Assembly: GCA_039519185.1 (NCBI GenBank)
Contig: CM076849.1
Coordinates: 62,826,587 to 62,890,586, forward strand
DNA: 64,000 nucleotides
Origin: Astragalus membranaceus
Taxonomy: Eukaryota; Streptophyta; Magnoliopsida; Fabales; Fabaceae
Direction of reading: 5' to 3'
Shown: piece by piece, positions 33,113 through 43,030 of the stretch
Layout of the letters: every line of letters starts with the position of its first letter
Numbering within the stretch: position 1 is the first letter of the stretch
The notes under the pieces: generated by a model
Databases searched by the model: none
What the model was told of the DNA's origin: nothing
Seen by the model: the letters and a program-made list of their open reading frames with translations, nothing else
Program-made: the position numbers and the translations under genes

Positions 33113-33184
33113 ACATTTAGCAACGGGTGTTTAAACAACCGATGCTAAATGATGCTTTTTAAAGTCAATTTTCCACTAGTATAT

Positions 33185-33335
33185 ACTATCTTAATATAAA
33201 AAAGGACCGGCCTACTTCATACTTGTGAAATATACCCAAATAGAAGGGGGGTATCAACCAACATAAATAGTTGCTATACATTACACTCCATAATTTTGAG
33301 AACACATTCTATCCAAAATCACCAATTTCATTACG
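33185..33335. other. Short flank between CACTA-1 and the MULE
   Basis: About 150 bases with no recognised feature. Confidence 0.4.
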
Positions 33336-34152
33336 TAAACAATAGGCTTAAAGGTACTTTTAGTCCCTGCAAATGTCAAGATAATCCAGTTTAGTCCCTG
33401 CAATTCCAAAACTTTTAAAATAGTCCCTGCAATTACTAAACGTTACTACTTTTAGTCCCTGCTGTTAGTTAAGGGTTAACACTGTTATCTTTTGATGATG
33501 TGGCAGCCAACAGGGATGCCAACATGGAATAAAAGGGCTTAGTCAAAAACGATCTTCTCTCTTCTTCTCTCTGCTTCTTCTTCTTCTTCTCCTTTTCACG
33601 AACACATTACATATTGGTTGAACAGAGTATATAAAGGGTACAAACGTTTTGTAAATATTCGGTGTGGGACTTTTATTCTAGTTTAGCAGAATCACCAGAA
33701 CCCCCCTAGTTCAGGTAACAACTCAGTGTGGGACTCTTATTTCTTGGATATTAAAGATGATTTGAATGGCCACTTTGAAAGGATTGATTTGGGAATGCCT
33801 CCAGACAAAGATAGTACAATATTACAAACATTCTTTTGGTTATTTGATTGTTTAAGTAGCGATCGTTCGGAGTGATATGCTTCTCAAATTTATCTATGCG
33901 ACTCACAGAAGAGGGAGATTCTGAACAATGTAGATAATTAAAACCATCGAATTAAACACATCAATTAAATATTCATTTCTGTCTTTCAAATGAAACAATC
34001 ATGAAACAATCATATAACTTTTTCAATGACCAAACAAGAATAGAATGCAAGGGTTACAAACAACACTTAGCAACATTAAACAGAAGTACACAACAACAGC
34101 GTGATCGTTCTGAAAACATAGAAACAAATGGAAGATGACATGCTCTTCAACA

Positions 34153-34392
34153 TTAACATGACATTGTTGTTGCTGCAGCTACAAGCAGAGCAACTCCAAG
34201 GGACACCAACGCTTTTCCACCATCCATGCTAATTAAACTGAAGGCATCAGAACTATTCTTAGTTGCCTGATCTTGATCTTGATCATCATCATCATCAAAG
34301 GAATAAGCACTTTATTCACATGATATATAGCAAGTGTCTTATCAGTATAAACAATACCATTAATAGTAGCATCAACAACCCCAGTTGAAATA
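34153..34392 (-). pseudogene. Fasciclin-like arabinogalactan protein C-terminal fragment
   Basis: FLAs are GPI-anchored cell-surface glycoproteins. The minus strand reads STGVVDATINGIVYTDKTL and AIYHVNKVLIPL, the second conserved fasciclin block. After a one-base shift it reads a Gln/Asp-rich linker and SLGVALLVAAATTMSC and stops, a hydrophobic GPI-signal tail. The frameshift at the Asp repeat means the fragment is not directly translatable. Part of it (ACCATTAATAGTAGCATCAA) is tandemly repeated at 34447-34466. Confidence 0.8.
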
Positions 34393-34513
34393 TGCTTTTG
34401 GATCAACTTCCTAATGGATCAACTTCTACCTTTTGGATCAACAATACCATTAATAGTAGCATCAACAACTCCCTAGTTGAAATAAGCACTTTATGCTTTT
34501 GAAGTAGCAAGTG

Positions 34514-34862
34514 TCATAAAGTGGGGTTGTTTTCTGTATCTTTATTCCAAACGTCTTTCACACTATGATCAGTGTCATGAATCTGCACCACGTCTACCAT
34601 ATCACAAAGGCGCCTATGAGATTTCCAGGGGAAATACCAAAAGCTAGTAAGGCCATTTCCTATTTTAAATTTGAAGCCATTGTGTAGCTCCAAGAAGGCA
34701 GTTTTGATTGCATTCCAGGTGGCCGAACCATTAGGAAGTTGATCCAAAAGCATGTTTCCAGGACTATCACTAGCAAGTGTCAGCACAGGATTACTGAGAG
34801 CATCAAAGTTTGAACTTGATACATAAGAAGGAATAACATGATACTGAATCAGTTCTTTTTGT
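34514..34862 (-). pseudogene. Chimeric fasciclin/LINE reading frame in the MULE
   Basis: The upstream part (34862 to about 34757) reads YHVIPSYVSSSNFDALSNPV and LTLASDSPG, the first conserved fasciclin block. The frame then passes without a stop into NGSATWNAIKTAFLEL and FKFKIGNGLTSFWYF, which is the region between reverse transcriptase and zf-RVT in plant LINEs. It stops at 34514. The FLA C-terminal fragment lies beyond, so LINE sequence interrupts the captured FLA. Confidence 0.75.
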
Positions 34863-35494
34863 TGGGAATAACATAAGAAGGAATAACACTGGTATGAAAT
34901 GGGGCAGGGTGTTTTTATAGATGCTATGTGAAGGGAAGTTAGGTACTGAGGTTTAGTTATGAAACAAGTTATAGTTGTGTATTTTGTGAGGGGATGTCTT
35001 ATCTTTAGTGAGATTAATTAAGGTGGTGTATCAAGGTAGATGAAGTTGATTGAGAAGTGGATTTGGCTTGCAAATGCAGGGAAAATTGATTGATAAGAGT
35101 CCCACACTGAGTTGTTACCTGAACTAGGGGGGTTCTGGTGATTCTGCTAAACTAGAATAAAAGTCCCACACCGAATATTTACAAAACGTTTGTACCCTTT
35201 ATATACTCTGTTCAACCAATGTGTAATGTGTTCGTGAAAAGGAGAAGAAGAAGAAGTAGAGAGAAGAAGAGAGAAGATCGTTTTTGACTAAGCCATTTTA
35301 TTCCATGTTGGCATCCCTGTTGGCTGCCACATCATCAAAAGATAACAGTGTTAACCCTTAACTAACAGCAGGGACTAAAAGTAGTAACGTTTAGTAATTG
35401 CAGGGACTATTTTAAAAGTTTTGGAATTGCAGGGACTAAACTGGATTATCTTGACATTTGCAGGGACTAAAAGTACCTTTAAGCCTAAACAATA

Positions 35495-35840
35495 TCCAAC
35501 ATTCAAAGAACGGAAATAACTAAACCATCAAACAAAGTATAGGGGCAAAGTTGTACTTTCAAAAAATATGGGCAATTCCATGATTTTTTAAAGTATAAGC
35601 GTACCTCTAATTAGAAAGCAATTGTTGACTAACATATCCTACAAACTAGAAAATCGTTAGTCAGTTATAGTCCAACTGGTTAACAAATTAACTAACAAAC
35701 TAATTAGAAAACCGTTAGTCATTATTTACGAAGCTCCCTCCCATTTTCATATTCATATATATTATTAAGCACGTTAACTTACAAACTCAGTCTAGTCTCT
35801 CTTATCTATCATTGAGTGTGCTGAGTGTAAAAACACCACC
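35495..35840. other. Upstream region of Gln/Pro-rich frame A
   Basis: It has repeated GTTAGTCA and GTTAACTAAC words (35635-35745) like those upstream of frame B at 42520-42600. A TATATATT stretch lies near 35755, and CT-rich sequence before the ATG. Confidence 0.35.
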
Positions 35841-36269
35841 ATGGATCCTTGGCAAGAACCACAGCGAACGCAACCACCACGAATCGAGTCTCCTCCACCC
35901 GAGCAACAACCATCAGACAAGCCTCCTCTTCAACAAACACCCGAATCATATATTTATGAAGATTTAAGATTACATCTGCCGCAACAGGAATCATCACCCC
36001 TGCCGTCGCCAACGAGATCTTCACCGCAGCAAGAACCACCACAAGAGCACTCTCCCAGTTCACCGCAACAACAACCAATTGAAGCTCTGACGCAGTGGGA
36101 AACGTTCGGTTCTCCTCCATGGTGGCCACAACAACCAATCGACTCTTCTTCATCGAAACAACCGCATTCTTTATTGCGTCGAAGGAATATAAAAAAGAGG
36201 TCCAGGGATCCAACTTTAGAAACTACCATTTCCCCGACAAATGATTCTCTCAAATGGAAAAAGACTTGA
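35841..36269 (+). CDS. Gln/Pro/Ser-rich hypothetical protein A
   Basis: An open frame of 142 residues starts ACCATGG, a good plant initiation context. It is dominated by Pro, Gln and Ser (PPRIESPPPEQQPSDKPPL and SPQQEPPQEHSPSSPQQQ), with a basic RRRNIKKRSR segment near the C-terminus that could act as a nuclear-localisation signal. No known domain. Frame B at 42713 has a similar start (MDxxQEP), composition and upstream sequence. It could be a short gene, a retroelement-derived frame or chance; composition alone cannot decide. Confidence 0.35.
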   Translation: MDPWQEPQRTQPPRIESPPPEQQPSDKPPLQQTPESYIYEDLRLHLPQQESSPLPSPTRSSPQQEPPQEHSPSSPQQQPIEALTQWETFGSPPWWPQQPIDSSSSKQPHSLLRRRNIKKRSRDPTLETTISPTNDSLKWKKT

Positions 36270-36797
36270 GGAAATAATCACCCGTAAAACTACTCTCTCA
36301 TTCATTAATAATTATGATGCATGTAAACTCATTTTTCTCTCTCTTTTATGGATCGTTAAGATTTCACTGCACTCTCTAGTTACCTGAGACAATCATTCAT
36401 CATTTCCTCTTCCACTTAAAAATAGAAAGAATGTTTCTTGCACTTAAAGATCCATTGGATTGGCTAATATTTTATTTTGGTACGTACCTTTTCTTCTATT
36501 GGATTATCTGTGTGCGTTCTTGTTCTTTCCTATCACTTTAATCTCATGCAAGTATATATCCTTTTGTTTGTTTCAGATTTTGTTTGTCATTTTTTCACAA
36601 CGAAAGAAATGTAACCTCTAGTGTAGATTTACATTTGCAAGAGTATTGTTTTGGATAAGGTAGCGGCTACATGAAAAACTCCTTGGGAAGTGATATATAC
36701 GGTCTTGGTACTCTTGGCGTATATATCACTTCCCATGTCATATTACTGATCAATGATCATAAATATAAGACGTTGCTTTATTTTGTTCTGAATTGAA

Positions 36798-36800
<3 letters not shown>
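36270..36800. other. Unassigned sequence with a duplicated 30-bp word
   Basis: ACGGTCTTGGTACTCTTGGC appears at 36699 and again at 36874 on either side of a TA tract, suggesting repeat slippage or a small duplication. Confidence 0.45.

Positions 36801-36872
<72 letters not shown>
36801..36872. repeat. (TA)n microsatellite
   Basis: About 36 TA units. Confidence 0.95.
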
Positions 36873-36874
<2 letters not shown>

Positions 36875-37471
36875 GGTCTTGGTACTCTTGGCGTACTCCA
36901 ATAATTGCCATTGAAATTCCTGAGTATTTTTAATTTTATTTATTTTCAGAGCGTGGACGAAATAAATTATAATATTTTGATCTTTTGTTTGATTTTTTTA
37001 TTGAAGAGTAAACTTTTTTTGGATTGGTTAAATGGAAGGACAATTTCTCTCTAATTCACTGGATTAGAAAATCTCTCCATCCCTCTCCAAGAATTTTAGC
37101 CTCAGCACAAGAATATTCTGTTGTAATTAATTATCTAGAAACTTAAGCATGCACCTTATACTTATTTTAGTTGAGAGGTTTTGGTGACCTAGAAAGTAAT
37201 TAGTTAATTAGGTGCCTCTAAAATTGTATACAAGTTAATACATATATTTTGTAGGTAAATTCTTGGTTGCCCCTTGATGAATTGTGGCTATTTTACCTTA
37301 ATGATGTGGAATCAATTTAATACAGGCACATGGAATCCACTAACTATTTCAAACATTGAATTCTATTTTATATATTTTACATATATTTTTTGTTATTTGC
37401 ATATTTATCCCATATTCATTTAATGCGTTTTTATGTTTCCAATCACACTATTGAATGAGAATTTGATTTCT
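36873..37471. other. Unassigned AT-rich sequence
   Basis: Nothing recognisable beyond the duplicated word at its left edge. Confidence 0.3.
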
Positions 37472-37655
37472 AAATTTGAAAATACAATGATTAAAAAATG
37501 GGTTTTGAGGGATTCGAACCCCTAACCAAAACCATGGAATGAAAGCTCAAATTTGAAAATACAATGATTAAAAAATGGGTTTTGAGGGATTCGAACCCCT
37601 AACCAAAACAATGGAATGAAAGCTCATTACCAGTAGACCAAATGCCTCAATTGAT
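37472..37655 (-). repeat. tRNA-like (SINE or pseudo-tRNA) sequence with a 77-bp tandem duplication
   Basis: On the minus strand an A-box-like TGGTCTACTGGTAATGAGC (37640-37622) and a B box GGGGTTCGAATCC (near 37598) have tRNA spacing. The head GGCATTTGGTCTA resembles tRNA-Pro, but no acceptor stem closes. The B-box half is repeated exactly 77 bp to the left (37472-37548), with one base changed. Confidence 0.55.
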
Positions 37656-39449
37656 CATTAAATGAAATGTATTATATATATAAGCATATATATCTATCTG
37701 TGTAATTTTCATTTAATTCAAAATGCAAAGCGAATGACTAAAACAAACAAAATATTTTTATGAGGACAAAAATCAAAACAAATGTATAAATATTCAAACC
37801 AAAATTAAATTATATTTTTTAAACATTAAATCATATCATATTAAATTAATAAAAACTTATGACAAAAATTAATAAAGAAAATATTAATTCATATTATAAA
37901 TTAACAAACAAAAAACTATAAACGAGCGAGTCCTTACGTGTGATCATATCGAAATTTGTTAGTTTCTTTTGAATCGACAAATGTTCGACGCTAAGTGATG
38001 TCGAGTTCATAGTGGTACATGAAATCCTCCACGGTCATTGAATCATTGTTAGTATTGTGATACATGGAATCATCCTTAGTTAGTGGAACAGAAGGTAAGT
38101 GAACCCTAGTTCACATCGTGATACATGACATCATCTTTGATCAGTCGAATCAAACATTAAGTGAACCCTAGTTCACACGGTGATAGAGAGTCATCCATGG
38201 TTTATGAACTGGCCGCCAAAGGACGTCGAGTTCATAGTGGTACATGAAATCCTCCACAACAATTGAATCCTCATTAGCATTGGGATACATGCAATCATCC
38301 TTGGTTAGTGGAACTAGGTAAGTGAATCCTGGTTGACATCGTGGTACATGAAATCATATGAGCTATGATGATGGTTAGCTTGAGACCAGTTGAACTGTGG
38401 TTCGTTCATTAGACTACAAAGGTTCAACCTTTGTAGTCTAATCGGATGAACTATAATGAGGATTGGCTTGAGATTGGTTGAACTATGGTTAATTAGTTCA
38501 TGGGACTATAAAGGTTCAACCTTTTATATAGACCCGGTGAACTATGATAACTGTTAACTTGAGACCATTGAGAAACAATACATATTTTCGGAGAGGTCGC
38601 TGGATCGAACATGATTAAATTCATGAGTGTTACAGACAACTTATATTTGAGAACTGACCGTTGGATCAAATATTATTAATCGTATGAGTGTAGCATACAA
38701 CATATATCAGAGAACTGGCTGTTAAATAACTGAACAGTCTGAACTAGTCGTGCGAGTATTGTAGACAACTGAGTTTGGATAACTGAATGTTGGGTTGTAC
38801 TTGACTATTCGTATGAGTGGTACAAAACAACTTGGATCAGATAACCAACCATTGGATAGAACTGCATTTCTTGTATATGTTAACCGATAGAAATCTCTGC
38901 AAAAAATAATCTCAAAAATTGATTTTTAGGCCTAGATTAGTTTTTGTTATTTTTTGTTTTTTGAGCTTTTGGTGTTTGAAAAATTTATATTGAATTTACT
39001 TCACTTTGTTGAAAAATTCTAATTTTTTGAGAGAAATATTGATAATTTTGTGCGTGGAAAAAGACATTCAAAAATTAAAATGATCGAGATGAGTTGACGT
39101 AACATAAGAGACTAAAATTGATGACAAAGAAATTTTTTTACTAAGAAATAAATACTATATATTAAAATTATACAAATTTTCATTATAGCATATTATATAT
39201 TACGTTTTTGTCAACAGCAACATAGTGGTTTGCTTGTCATAGTGGCCAGCTCCTTTTGGTTGAAACTCAAGGTCATGGGTTCGATTCTTTGATTTTTAAT
39301 TTACAGAGTAACTGTAGTGGTAATGTATCCGGATTAAGTCTTCTCTCTAACAAATTTACAATCCACCTCTATATGTTTTATCCTCTCATACTGAAAAATA
39401 GGATTAAAAGGCAATATGCAATGTTACTTAATTATCACATATTAATGTC
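37656..39449. repeat. AT-rich intergenic region with dispersed GTTCATAGTGG repeats and a palindrome
   Basis: Words such as GTTCATAGTGGTACATGAAA (38008 and 38233) and AGTGAACCCTAGTTCACA recur with divergence from 37980 to 38400. A further series of TGAACTATGATGA-type and AACTG words continues to about 38870. A 35-bp palindrome lies at 38408-38442. No coding region is supported. Confidence 0.4.
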
Positions 39450-39855
39450 ATCGGGGTAGCCTCTACGACGCAAAGCTCTTTGAGTAATTGTTTCAACCAA
39501 ATAAGTTCTAAAGTCACAAATGCCATGACCCTATATTAGGATTTAGCACTTGAACAATCTTGCAACTACATTTTTTTTGACAACCTTGCAACTACATTTT
39601 GTTCCTTACTCTAAGATAAAAGTTTCCTCCAACTAGTACTCAATACATTGTCGTGGATCGCTTATCAATGGGTGAGTCTACCCAATTGATATTTGAGTAA
39701 CTAACTATGTGAGTATCCTCTATCTTCATAATAAATAAGACATTTTCCTAGAGCATGCACTTCTAATATAGTTTAGGATGCATATCACAATGATATAATC
39801 AAGAGTTCTTTTGAGAATGTGGAAGAAACCTACAAGGAATTTCTAGCTTGTTTAA
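39450..39855 (-). pseudogene. Fossil copia RNase H
   Basis: Minus-strand translation gives SYSNINWVDSPIDKRSTTMY and GGNFYLRVRNKM, a decayed form of the copia RNase H block (DADWAG.. / RSTTGY.. / GG.LVSWKSKKQ). The Ala-Glu-Ala-Glu-Tyr motif is lost and stops are present. It lies downstream of the reverse transcriptase fossil at 40330-41222 in the correct order. Confidence 0.6.
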
Positions 39856-40325
39856 TTTTGAAGATCACACTACCTTAATTGCTTTCTAGGAAAAACAACT
39901 AAAGGCATTAATGCCTATATAATTGTTTTTATTTGGTTTATTCCATATTAGAATATTAGGATTAGTTTTATTTCTAAAGTTAATTCTTATTTGATAGTTT
40001 TCAAAAATGAATTTTAGGATTTGATTTTTATAATTATTCCATAATTAAGTGGTATTTGAATTATTAGGGTTCATTGAGTAAATTAGGGACTTATATATTG
40101 TACTGCATTTTATGAAATAAAGGGGTTAAATTTTGAATAAATATTTAGAGAGATATTTCTCTTTTTTCTTCGCGACCCATTTTGCGATGAGCTTATCACC
40201 TTGTTGTAGCGCTCATCCTAACGTATCCATTGAAACATCCATTGCCAGTTGTTCTATCTTCTCGACTTATTGATAGGTCTTCCTTTCCCTAACCGTGGCG
40301 TCTCCATCACTCCCATATTCGTGAC
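39856..40325. other. Insertion-like segment between copia pol fossils
   Basis: This stretch separates RNase H from reverse transcriptase and has no pol similarity. It contains AATAAAGG (near 40116) and TTCTTCGCGACCCATTTTGC, possibly part of an LTR. No boundary repeats were confirmed. Confidence 0.3.
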
Positions 40326-40329
40326 ACTC

Positions 40330-41222
40330 TAATTAGACACCAGTGGCTCCGAGGATCATATCAAAGTGTCCCAATGATATTGGTAAGGTGAATTTAAGAA
40401 CAGGCATACCACGCTGACTACAAAAGAAATTTAATTTCCCAACCAATCTTCTGTATCTCCCTCAATCAAAAATGGGTTTCCCCTTGATTAGGTAAGAGTT
40501 TGACATTTGGATCCATAAGAGTTTTAGCTGTTCTGCATTCAATAAAATTGTCTCTTCAAGAATATCCATAATAAATTTTTGGTATGAAATTACTAGACCA
40601 TCCTTGGTCACCTCAATGTCCAATAATAACAAAGTCTACCAAGGTCTTTCGTCTGAAATTGATGAGAGAGATGTTGCTAAGTTATAGAGTGCCTTGTTGA
40701 CCACTACTAGTTATCACAATATCATCTACATAAACAATCAGATAAGTGCATCCTTGGAATGAATTGCTATAAAACACAGAGTAATCGACTTCGCTACGAA
40801 TCATACAATTTTTTTTGCACTATAGCATTGAATCTACTAAACCTTACTCGTGGAGACTGTTTAAGACCATAAAGAGACTTGTGAAGCCGACATTCCATAT
40901 TAGGAGACTCCCCCTGAGCTAAAAATCTAGGTGGTTGCTCCATATGCAAATCCTCTTCGAGATCGCCATGCATAAAGGCATTTGCTGCAATAGAGAGGGG
41001 GAGTCTAGCATATTTCATTTCTACCGACGGTGAAAAAGTATCACCTTAATCCAACCAAATATTAGAGTGTATACTCTAGCCACTAACTTAGACTTAAAGC
41101 GGTCAATCTTACCATCAAGTCCAACTTTGACAGTATAATGCCAGTGACAACAGACCAAAAACTTCCCAAGAGATATAAGAACTAGTTCCCAAGTACCACT
41201 ACTTTGAAGATCACACATCTTA
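40330..41222 (-). pseudogene. Fossil copia reverse transcriptase
   Basis: Successive minus-strand frames read TWELVLISLGKFLVCCHW and YTVKVGLDGKIDRFKSKLVA, then NAFMHGDLEEDLHMEQPPRF and LHKSLYGLKQSPRVRF, then YLIVYVDDIVITSSG (near 40710) and later MDPNVKLLPNQG and YRRLVGKLNF. These are the ordered copia reverse transcriptase blocks, including the catalytic YVDD. Several frameshifts and stops separate them, so the copy is dead. Confidence 0.85.
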
Positions 41223-41399
41223 CCATACTGCCCTTTTTTTAGCAGGATGAGTCTATTTCCAATTTATTTTCTTATGCGGGTTTTCCAGGTTAGTTTGACA
41301 TACTTTTCAAAATTGGTTGGGCATTGCGGTTTCAGATACTTCGGTAGGCGTCGCTCATTTCCGGGATCATGGACTGCAGTTCGAATCCAATAAGGCTTG

Positions 41400-41785
41400 T
41401 AGATTGAGTACTTGTTTTTTATGGCTGTCACGTGGTGTATTTGGTTTCATCAAAATCATACCCTTTTCAGATGTCGAGTATTTAATCCATGGGTGGTTGT
41501 TAACCATGTTAAGTCTATAACATGTTGTTGGTTAATAAGTATAGAAGGTCGCAATACCGCTCTTAGGATTTCCGATTGGTGGGGAAATCCTCTTGTATAT
41601 CTGAATTCGGTGTAATTGGTTTTTTGCCTCATTCTTTTCTGGGGTATTCTTTTTCCTCATTGGGTCTTTTTCCCACAGAGTTCTGGCCCAGAGAGGTTTT
41701 AATGAGGCACCTTGTATTTGTAAGAGTTGGGGTTCTCCTTGCACTTCCTTTTATATAATATTTGCTTATAAAAAAATACTAGTGC
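41400..41785 (+). pseudogene. LINE 3'-end fragment
   Basis: The plus strand reads CIWFHQNHTLFRCRVFNPW and VNHVKSITCCWLISIEG, then ISDWWGNPLVYL, a typical C-terminus of plant LINE ORF2. GAGGTTTTAATGAGGCACC and a weak poly(A) (AAAAAAA at 41770) follow. Stops in other frames and the missing 5' part indicate a dead, truncated copy. Confidence 0.65.
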
Positions 41786-42712
41786 AGATTAGATATGCAC
41801 TAGAGTTGGGGTTAGAGTTGGGGTTCTAGTTTTAAGAAAACAAATATCTAAGAAGATAATCAGGGACCAAGTTGTCCCAAAGTACGCAGGGACTGATTTG
41901 TCCCTTTTTCTAAAAAATTTATAATTTGTAAGGGGACTAATGTGACCCAAAATAATGACTTACGTGGCAATTAAAGACAGCGTTGAATGAGTTGTCAACA
42001 GCTGGAGGGACTAACGTGTCGCGTTTTTATAATGTAAGGGACAAATGTTTCCAAAACAATTGCGATGGACTGATTTGTCCCGCGAAGAAATTGTCAGGGA
42101 CAATTAATTTGGATCTTTACTCTATAATTTTTAAAAAGTAATTTAAACCTTTAAAAATTAAAATTAATTAAATATAAATAATTTAATAATGCCAAATCAA
42201 AATTATTTTTCTAATAATGTTATTATGTTTATAAATAATTTCTTTTTAACATTTTACTTGATTATTTTGGTCCCACAACAATTTCTTCTAAGCTCCACCA
42301 CCGGTAATAGGGACTTAATACAAAAACCAAGGCTAGAGTTAGAGTATGTCATTTCCTAAATCAAGGTTATAGCATTTCGTTTTCCTGTTGCATAAGTAAG
42401 AGGAGAATTTTCATTTTTGTTTTAGTTTATTAATTACTTCATGTATTTACTAAAGCAATTGCACAATTACTAAAGTGTGCGAAGTCAACAAAATTGCAAA
42501 TTCTGTTATTCGAAGACAGTTAGTCAGTTATTATATCTCTAATTCGTTAACTAACAAATTTGAAGAACGCTGTTTTTCTAGTTAGTTCTTTATTTCTGAA
42601 GCTAGCTCCTATCATAATCGTTACATACGTTTACTCACTCAAACTTACTATCACCTTCATGATAGTTCTTTATTATATCTATACGTCATAATATTCTCAA
42701 GAACTACCCGCC
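41786..42712. other. Repeat-derived sequence and upstream region of frame B
   Basis: Near 41860-42110, GGGACTGATTTGTCCC-type words repeat in both orientations, as in terminal repeats of MULE-like elements, but no partner end or target duplication was found. 42510-42700 has GTTAGTCAGTTA and GTTAACTAAC words shared with the region upstream of frame A. Confidence 0.35.
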
Positions 42713-43030
42713 ATGGATACGCAGCAAGAACCGGATGCTCCACCACGATCACCTTCACCACCGTCTAACTCTTCTCGGTGGGAAAGGGACCAACCATCAC
42801 ACACCATCTCTTCTCTACGATCCCCAACAAACTCTTCGGCTTCACAAACAGATTCATCGGAAGAGTCCTCTCCTAATAGACTACAATCACAACAAGAATC
42901 AACATTCATGCAGCAAGAAGACTCTCCACATCCGCCACAACAACAACATTTGCCTCCAAACTCTCTTTTCTCTCTGATGCAGCAAGAGCTATTGCGAATC
43001 TGCGATCAAACAGCCCTTACTCTCCAATAG
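42713..43030 (+). CDS. Gln/Pro/Ser-rich hypothetical protein B, 3' end cut by hAT
   Basis: ATG in GCCATGG context starts MDTQQEPDAPPRSPSPPS, parallel to the start of frame A. It is rich in Ser, Pro and Gln (QQEDSPHPPQQQHLPPNS), with a Leu-rich end (LLRICDQTALTLQ). The stop codon TAG coincides with the TAGGGCTGTTCA terminus of a hAT element, so the original reading frame probably continued further right. No domain is recognised. Confidence 0.35.
   Translation: MDTQQEPDAPPRSPSPPSNSSRWERDQPSHTISSLRSPTNSSASQTDSSEESSPNRLQSQQESTFMQQEDSPHPPQQQHLPPNSLFSLMQQELLRICDQTALTLQ

Larger units (their letters stand above)
30281..33115. mobile_element. CACTA-2, nested in CACTA-1 copy B
   Basis: The left end CACAGCTAGAAAAACAG (30284) is a mutated CACTACTAGAAAAA terminus. 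The right end TTTTTCTAGTAGTG ends at 33112. The 3-bp duplication ACA flanks it (30281-30283 and 33113-33115). Removing 30284-33112 and one ACA restores continuous CACTA-1 subterminal sequence. Subterminal arrays of CCGTCACTAATAGCGAGG (left) and its complement (right) are present, and a Transposase_24-type remnant lies inside on the minus strand. Confidence 0.88.
26893..33184. mobile_element. CACTA element CACTA-1, copy B, complete, with nested CACTA-2
   Basis: The left end CACTAGTGGAAAA (26896) is preceded by TAT. The right end TTTTCCACTAGTA (to 33181) is followed by TAT, giving a 3-bp target duplication. The terminal G of the right inverted repeat has mutated to A. Subterminal GATGCTAAATGT repeats occur at 26914-27330 and again at 30040-30230 and 33113-33150 on the right side, where they are split by CACTA-2. 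Interior sequence is the same as copy A, except that the second cysteine oxidase exon is deleted. No transposase is encoded. Confidence 0.88.
33336..35494. mobile_element. Complete Pack-MULE with ~395-bp terminal inverted repeats
   Basis: The element 33345-35485 is flanked by the 9-bp direct repeat TAAACAATA (33336-33344 and 35486-35494), the diagnostic length for Mutator-like elements. The terminal inverted repeats, 33345-33740 and 35093-35485, start GGCTTAAAGGTACTTTTAG and differ at only a few bases. No MURA transposase is present. The 1.35-kb interior carries fragments of a fasciclin-like arabinogalactan gene and of a LINE, all on the minus strand. Confidence 0.95.

Noticed and set aside
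39215..39292. tRNA-like segment with a GGGTTCGATTC B box
   Set aside because: A box is poor, no target duplication or tail is visible, and stems do not close.
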